Shown here piece after piece: positions 61,801-64,000 of a stretch of DNA of 64,000 bases. The translations under genes and the position numbers were made by a program. Every line of letters begins with the position of its first letter. Within the stretch, counting starts at the first letter, position 1. This DNA comes from Chitinophagaceae bacterium. GTDB taxonomy: Bacteria > Bacteroidota > Bacteroidia > Chitinophagales > Chitinophagaceae. The notes beneath the pieces are model-generated. The model ran no database searches. It was given only the letters and a program-made list of their open reading frames with translations, and was not told the origin of the DNA. The stretch spans positions 1 to 64,000 of the forward strand of contig CANFHA010000018.1 of NCBI GenBank assembly GCA_947446645.1. Reading direction: 5' to 3'.

Positions 61801-64000
61801 GTAGTAGATCCGGCACATAAAACCAATGTGCCGTTTATTGATGTCGGCACTCCGTTGATCGTTACGACTACTCCGGTACCGCAACCCGTAGGAAGCGTAT
61901 AAGATATGATAGCCGTTCCTGTTCCTGCACCAGTTACCAATCCGCTTGTACCCACTGTAGCAACACCCGGTGCACCAGACGCCCACGTTCCACCGCCAGC
62001 ATCAGTTAGCGCAGTTGTCGAACCAACACAGGCTACTAAAGTGCCGGAGATAGCAGATGGCTGCGCATTTACTGTGGCAACTACTGTTGCCATACAGCCG
62101 CTTGCCAGTGTATAGGATACAGTAGCAGTTCCTGCCGCTATACCTGTGAGTATCCCGCTGGTACCAACAGTAGCTACTGAAGTACCTGCGCAACTCCAAG
62201 TACCTCCCGCGCTGGCATCGGTTAATGCCGACGTACCACCAGCACATATCGCAGCGTTACCGGTGATCGGAGACAATGCGTTAACTGTAATATTCCGGGT
62301 TGCATAACAACCCGTTGCAAGTGTATAAGTTATGGTCGTATTTCCTGCTGATGTACCTGATATGACACCCGATGCAGAACCGGCTGTAGCTATCGTCACA
62401 TTATTACTTGCCCACATACCGCCAATGGTAAGGTCGCTCAGAACAATAGATTGCCCGTTACAAACCGTTATACTGCCAAGTATGATCTGGGGCAACTGGT
62501 TCACCGTCACAACCGATATTGAGTTACATCCGCCAGGCATTGAATACGTAATAGCAGACGTACCTGCATTCAGACCCGTAACTACGCCGTCAGTACCAAT
62601 AGACGCGATGGAAATGCTTTCACTGGTCCATGTTCCACCCGCGACAGCGTCAGTCAGCGCAATTGTGCTGTTCCCACATACAGGGGCATTGCCGGTTATT
62701 GCAGCAACAGGATATACAGTAACCGTTGTTGTTGCCGCACAACTACCCACTAAATATGAAATAGTAGCTGTACCACCAGCAACACCAGTCACAATGCCAG
62801 TCGTACCTATTGAGGCTATACTGCCGTTGCTGCTGGTCCAGGCACCGCCAGCCCCGGGGTTGGCAAGTACCGTAGTCAATCCCTGGCAAATGCCAGTGCT
62901 TCCGGTAATGGCTGCGGGTGACACCGTTACAGTAATTGATTTTACAGCATAACAACCTGTTCCCAATGTATAAGTAATTGTAGTTACACCTGCGGCAATG
63001 CCCGTCGCCGATCCGGCAGAAACAGTTGCAATGCCAGCATCATTGGAGCTCCAGTTACCGCCTGCTGTAGCATCGGTAAGGCTGGTTGTTGCTCCTTCAC
63101 ACACGGTAGCAGTGCCTGTTATCGCTGCCGGTGCTGAATTTACAGTAATCGTTGTCGATGCTGCACAGCCGCTAGGCAATGCGTAGCTAACTATTGATGT
63201 ACCGGCAGCAAGCGTGGATACGATACCTGTGCTGCCAATTGTGGCAACCGATCCTGTACCACTCGTCCATGAACCACCTGCTACCCCATCCGTAAGATTA
63301 TAGGTATTGCCGAGACACATACTTACAGTGCCTATGATTGCTGAAGGAATGGCGTTTACTGTAACTGTAGCTGTTGCTATACAACCAGTGCCCGAAGAGT
63401 AAGTAATCACGGCATTGCCGGAAATAACGCCTGACACTATACCTGTAGAACCCACAGTTGCCACAAAAGTATTTCCACTACTCCAGGTACCGCCTGTCGT
63501 TGCATCTGTAAGGCCTGTTGAAGACCCAACACATACTGTTGCAGTGCCCGTGATCGCAGAAGGCACCGGATTAACTGTAATTGTAGTTGATACCGAACAA
63601 CCAGTAGCAAGCGTATAGCTGATTCTGGAAGTGCCGGTAGTGAGCGCAGATATAACTCCATTCGCTGACCCGATAATTGCCACCGAACTATTGCTGCTGG
63701 TCCATGTGCCACCTGCGGTAACATCACTCAGCGTGCCGCCGGAACCAACACAAATGGCAGTGGAACCTGATATTGATGCCGGAAGAGCATTTATGGTAAC
63801 GGTAACGCTACCCTGTGTACCCCAGCATCCGGAAGCAGATAGTGCTCGGAAATAGTAAGTGCCGGATGTAGCTATTATCTGTGAAGATGACGGTGTGGCT
63901 GTAGAAGTTCCGCCGGATGTGGTACCCTGGTAATATATTGTACCGTCTCCTCCGTTAGCTGCCGTTATTGTTGTACTGCCGCAGAACGAACCGCCGCCAC
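58887..64000 (-). CDS. Giant Ig-like-repeat T9SS-secreted protein (5' end beyond window)
   Basis: At least 1704 residues, open to the right edge; the GTG at 63683 is not a real start because the same frame continues upstream with GGSFCGSTTITAANGGDG. About twenty modules of about 71 residues share ITGxxxVCxGSTTxLTDA, GGTWSSSNxxVATV, GxVTGVAAGTATITY and GCxxTxxVTVN, typical of BIG2-like surface proteins. Then come a distinct Ig module (LNISAGETLTLNADVSSGGD) and a C-terminal T9SS type A domain (IRIQPNPSKGEFTV, NGMYILNIRTGNERKTFHF). Probably an adhesin exported by T9SS. Confidence 0.93.
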   Translation of the reverse strand, partial: GGGSFCGSTTITAANGGDGTIYYQGTTSGGTSTATPSSSQIIATSGTYYFRALSASGCWGTQGSVTVTINALPASISGSTAICVGSGGTLSDVTAGGTWTSSNSSVAIIGSANGVISALTTGTSRISYTLATGCSVSTTITVNPVPSAITGTATVCVGSSTGLTDATTGGTWSSGNTFVATVGSTGIVSGVISGNAVITYSSGTGCIATATVTVNAIPSAIIGTVSMCLGNTYNLTDGVAGGSWTSGTGSVATIGSTGIVSTLAAGTSIVSYALPSGCAASTTITVNSAPAAITGTATVCEGATTSLTDATAGGNWSSNDAGIATVSAGSATGIAAGVTTITYTLGTGCYAVKSITVTVSPAAITGSTGICQGLTTVLANPGAGGAWTSSNGSIASIGTTGIVTGVAGGTATISYLVGSCAATTTVTVYPVAAITGNAPVCGNSTIALTDAVAGGTWTSESISIASIGTDGVVTGLNAGTSAITYSMPGGCNSISVVTVNQLPQIILGSITVCNGQSIVLSDLTIGGMWASNNVTIATAGSASGVISGTSAGNTTITYTLATGCYATRNITVNALSPITGNAAICAGGTSALTDASAGGTWSCAGTSVATVGTSGILTGIAAGTATVSYTLASGCMATVVATVNAQPSAISGTLVACVGSTTALTDAGGGTWASGAPGVATVGTSGLVTGAGTGTAIISYTLPTGCGTGVVVTINGVPTSINGTLVLCAGSTTTLTNAVAGGTWSSSNTANATIGTSSGIVTGVAGGTAVISYATAAGCFVTAVVTVNSISPITGVLSACLGYTTTLANGTPGGTWSSSNTAVATVGATTGVVSGIAGGTVTIIYSIPSGCIRTAIVAVNALAGTVNGVATLCVGTTTTLTNTATGGTWSSSNLSVATVLSGSGVVTGVAAGTANITYTVGSGCAVTSTVTINASPSSIGGASAVCVGSSVTLSNFVAGGTWSSSNGNATIGVGNGIVNGVAAGTSTMTYTLASTGCYRTYNITINGVPAPITGAATVCVGATGFENSVTGGGISWSSSNTSVATITNSGAITGVAAGTTTITYTISTGCYTTAIVTVNSFAPDITGNTPVCAGSTITLTDAQPGGTWTSNNASIATVGTGSGIVTGVAGGTVVINYLVNGGCNLSTTVTVNPIQAITGNTSACVGSSSALADGTAGGTWSSANTGVAAVGSSSGVVVGAAAGTTTITYTLSSGCTRTTIVTINAMTLITGTAGVCAGSVTALTNATAGGVWSTSSPFTATVGTSGIVTGVAAGVVNITYAISGCNQVKVVTVNAVPSVIGGSSSVCTGSSVTLSDFLPGGTWSFSNSNAAVGSSSGSVIGLSAGTGTVTYMMPSTGCFSTFGMVITQSPSAIAGAATVAVGAVAFVSDPSPGGISWTSSNTAVATVSNSGAVTGVAAGTTTLTYTVSTGCFATGEFSVTPSAPHTAANVTNICVGSTVVFEEASTGGSWSTSDNNVAIVDAASGHVTGTAPGNATITYWLVSGFGTFVDHKAVHVDALPNGVTISAEPGLNISAGETLTLNADVSSGGDAPAYQWLVNGTPVDGATSPTFVSNTIADNDSVTCQVISSGTCSGYVVDNTVVVKVTSLGITTGLTMEQGIRIQPNPSKGEFTVRGTLATSENAAVNIEVTDVLGQQIYKKTATAPGGRINEKVVLEGTLANGMYILNIRTGNERKTFHFVIEK
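59440..63800 (-). repeat. Coding tandem array, about 213-218 bases x 20
   Basis: Divergent tandem modules of the giant secreted protein. Two modules carrying GGISW instead of GGTWS sit 1083 bases apart (near 59808 and 60891), and their neighbours also match pairwise. Confidence 0.85.

Noticed and set aside
59440-63800. Regular spaced repeats resembling a CRISPR or satellite array
   Set aside because: The period is about 215 bases, every unit is in frame, and the repeats encode an Ig-like protein ending in a T9SS sorting domain.
59506-63855. Many 60-200 codon frames on the plus strand opposite the giant gene
   Set aside because: They are antisense shadows repeating with the module period and have no independent start signals or protein families.

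Overview
The window reads as chromosomal DNA of a member of the Bacteroidota, most likely a Chitinophagia-type bacterium. The evidence is a GldD gliding lipoprotein, two secreted proteins with type IX secretion (T9SS) C-terminal sorting domains, a flexirubin/aryl-polyene type pigment gene set, many SPII lipoproteins, A-rich leaders with few Shine-Dalgarno sites, and a few TAnnTTTG-like -7 elements. No rRNA, phage, insertion sequence, integrase or CRISPR array was seen. Two tRNAs are present: Arg(CCU) on the minus strand and initiator Met on the plus strand.

Layout. 0-10 kb: short-chain and zinc alcohol dehydrogenases, tRNA-Arg, gldD, a DUF3467 protein, guaA with a coupled periplasmic binding protein, a T9SS cargo, a VOC protein with a histone-H1-like tail, and a glycosyltransferase-like membrane gene split by one frameshift. 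10-27 kb: an NlpC/P60 hydrolase, then two minus-strand blocks of flexirubin/aryl-polyene genes. Block A (11.2-16.2 kb) holds an aromatic ammonia-lyase, a ketoreductase, a methyltransferase and a halogenase-like flavoprotein. Block B (22.1-26.6 kb) holds a ketosynthase, ACP, LpxL-like acyltransferase, NodB-like deacetylase, LolA-like carrier and an exported protein. Between the blocks lie apparently unrelated genes: 3-methyladenine glycosylase, NamZ-type muramidase, tryptophan 2,3-dioxygenase, YeiH exporter, DMP19 and a receiver-only regulator. The likely logic is that the lyase makes an aryl-acrylate starter, ketosynthase/ACP/ketoreductase extend it, the methyltransferase and flavoprotein decorate the ring, and acyltransferase/LolA-type proteins place the product in the outer membrane. 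Dehydratase, resorcinol-forming and exporter genes are not in the window.

27-45 kb: M28 peptidases, an ABC permease, lipoproteins, a nucleoid-associated protein, two tandem double-OmpA proteins (one with a nine-unit 30-residue Lys-rich array), ffh, an A-type Fe-S carrier, frr, and small proteins including a 50-residue lmo0937-type membrane peptide, plus a frameshifted hydrolase. 45-59 kb: a secreted protein with a duplicated four-Cys module, a fatty-acid-hydroxylase family protein, an operon running antitoxin-toxin-rnr-prenyl synthase-EVE, initiator tRNA, a J-domain/KTSC fusion, DUF72, DUF421, and an aldehyde dehydrogenase/DUF779 pair divergent from an AraC regulator with ATTGTG half-sites between them. 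59-64 kb: a giant Ig-like-repeat T9SS cargo that runs off the right edge.

Sequence quality. Two genes (8.6-10.1 kb and 40.6-41.5 kb) are each restored by one homopolymer base, and the N-terminus of the first gene looks scrambled near the window edge. Homopolymer errors in the assembly are as likely as real mutations.
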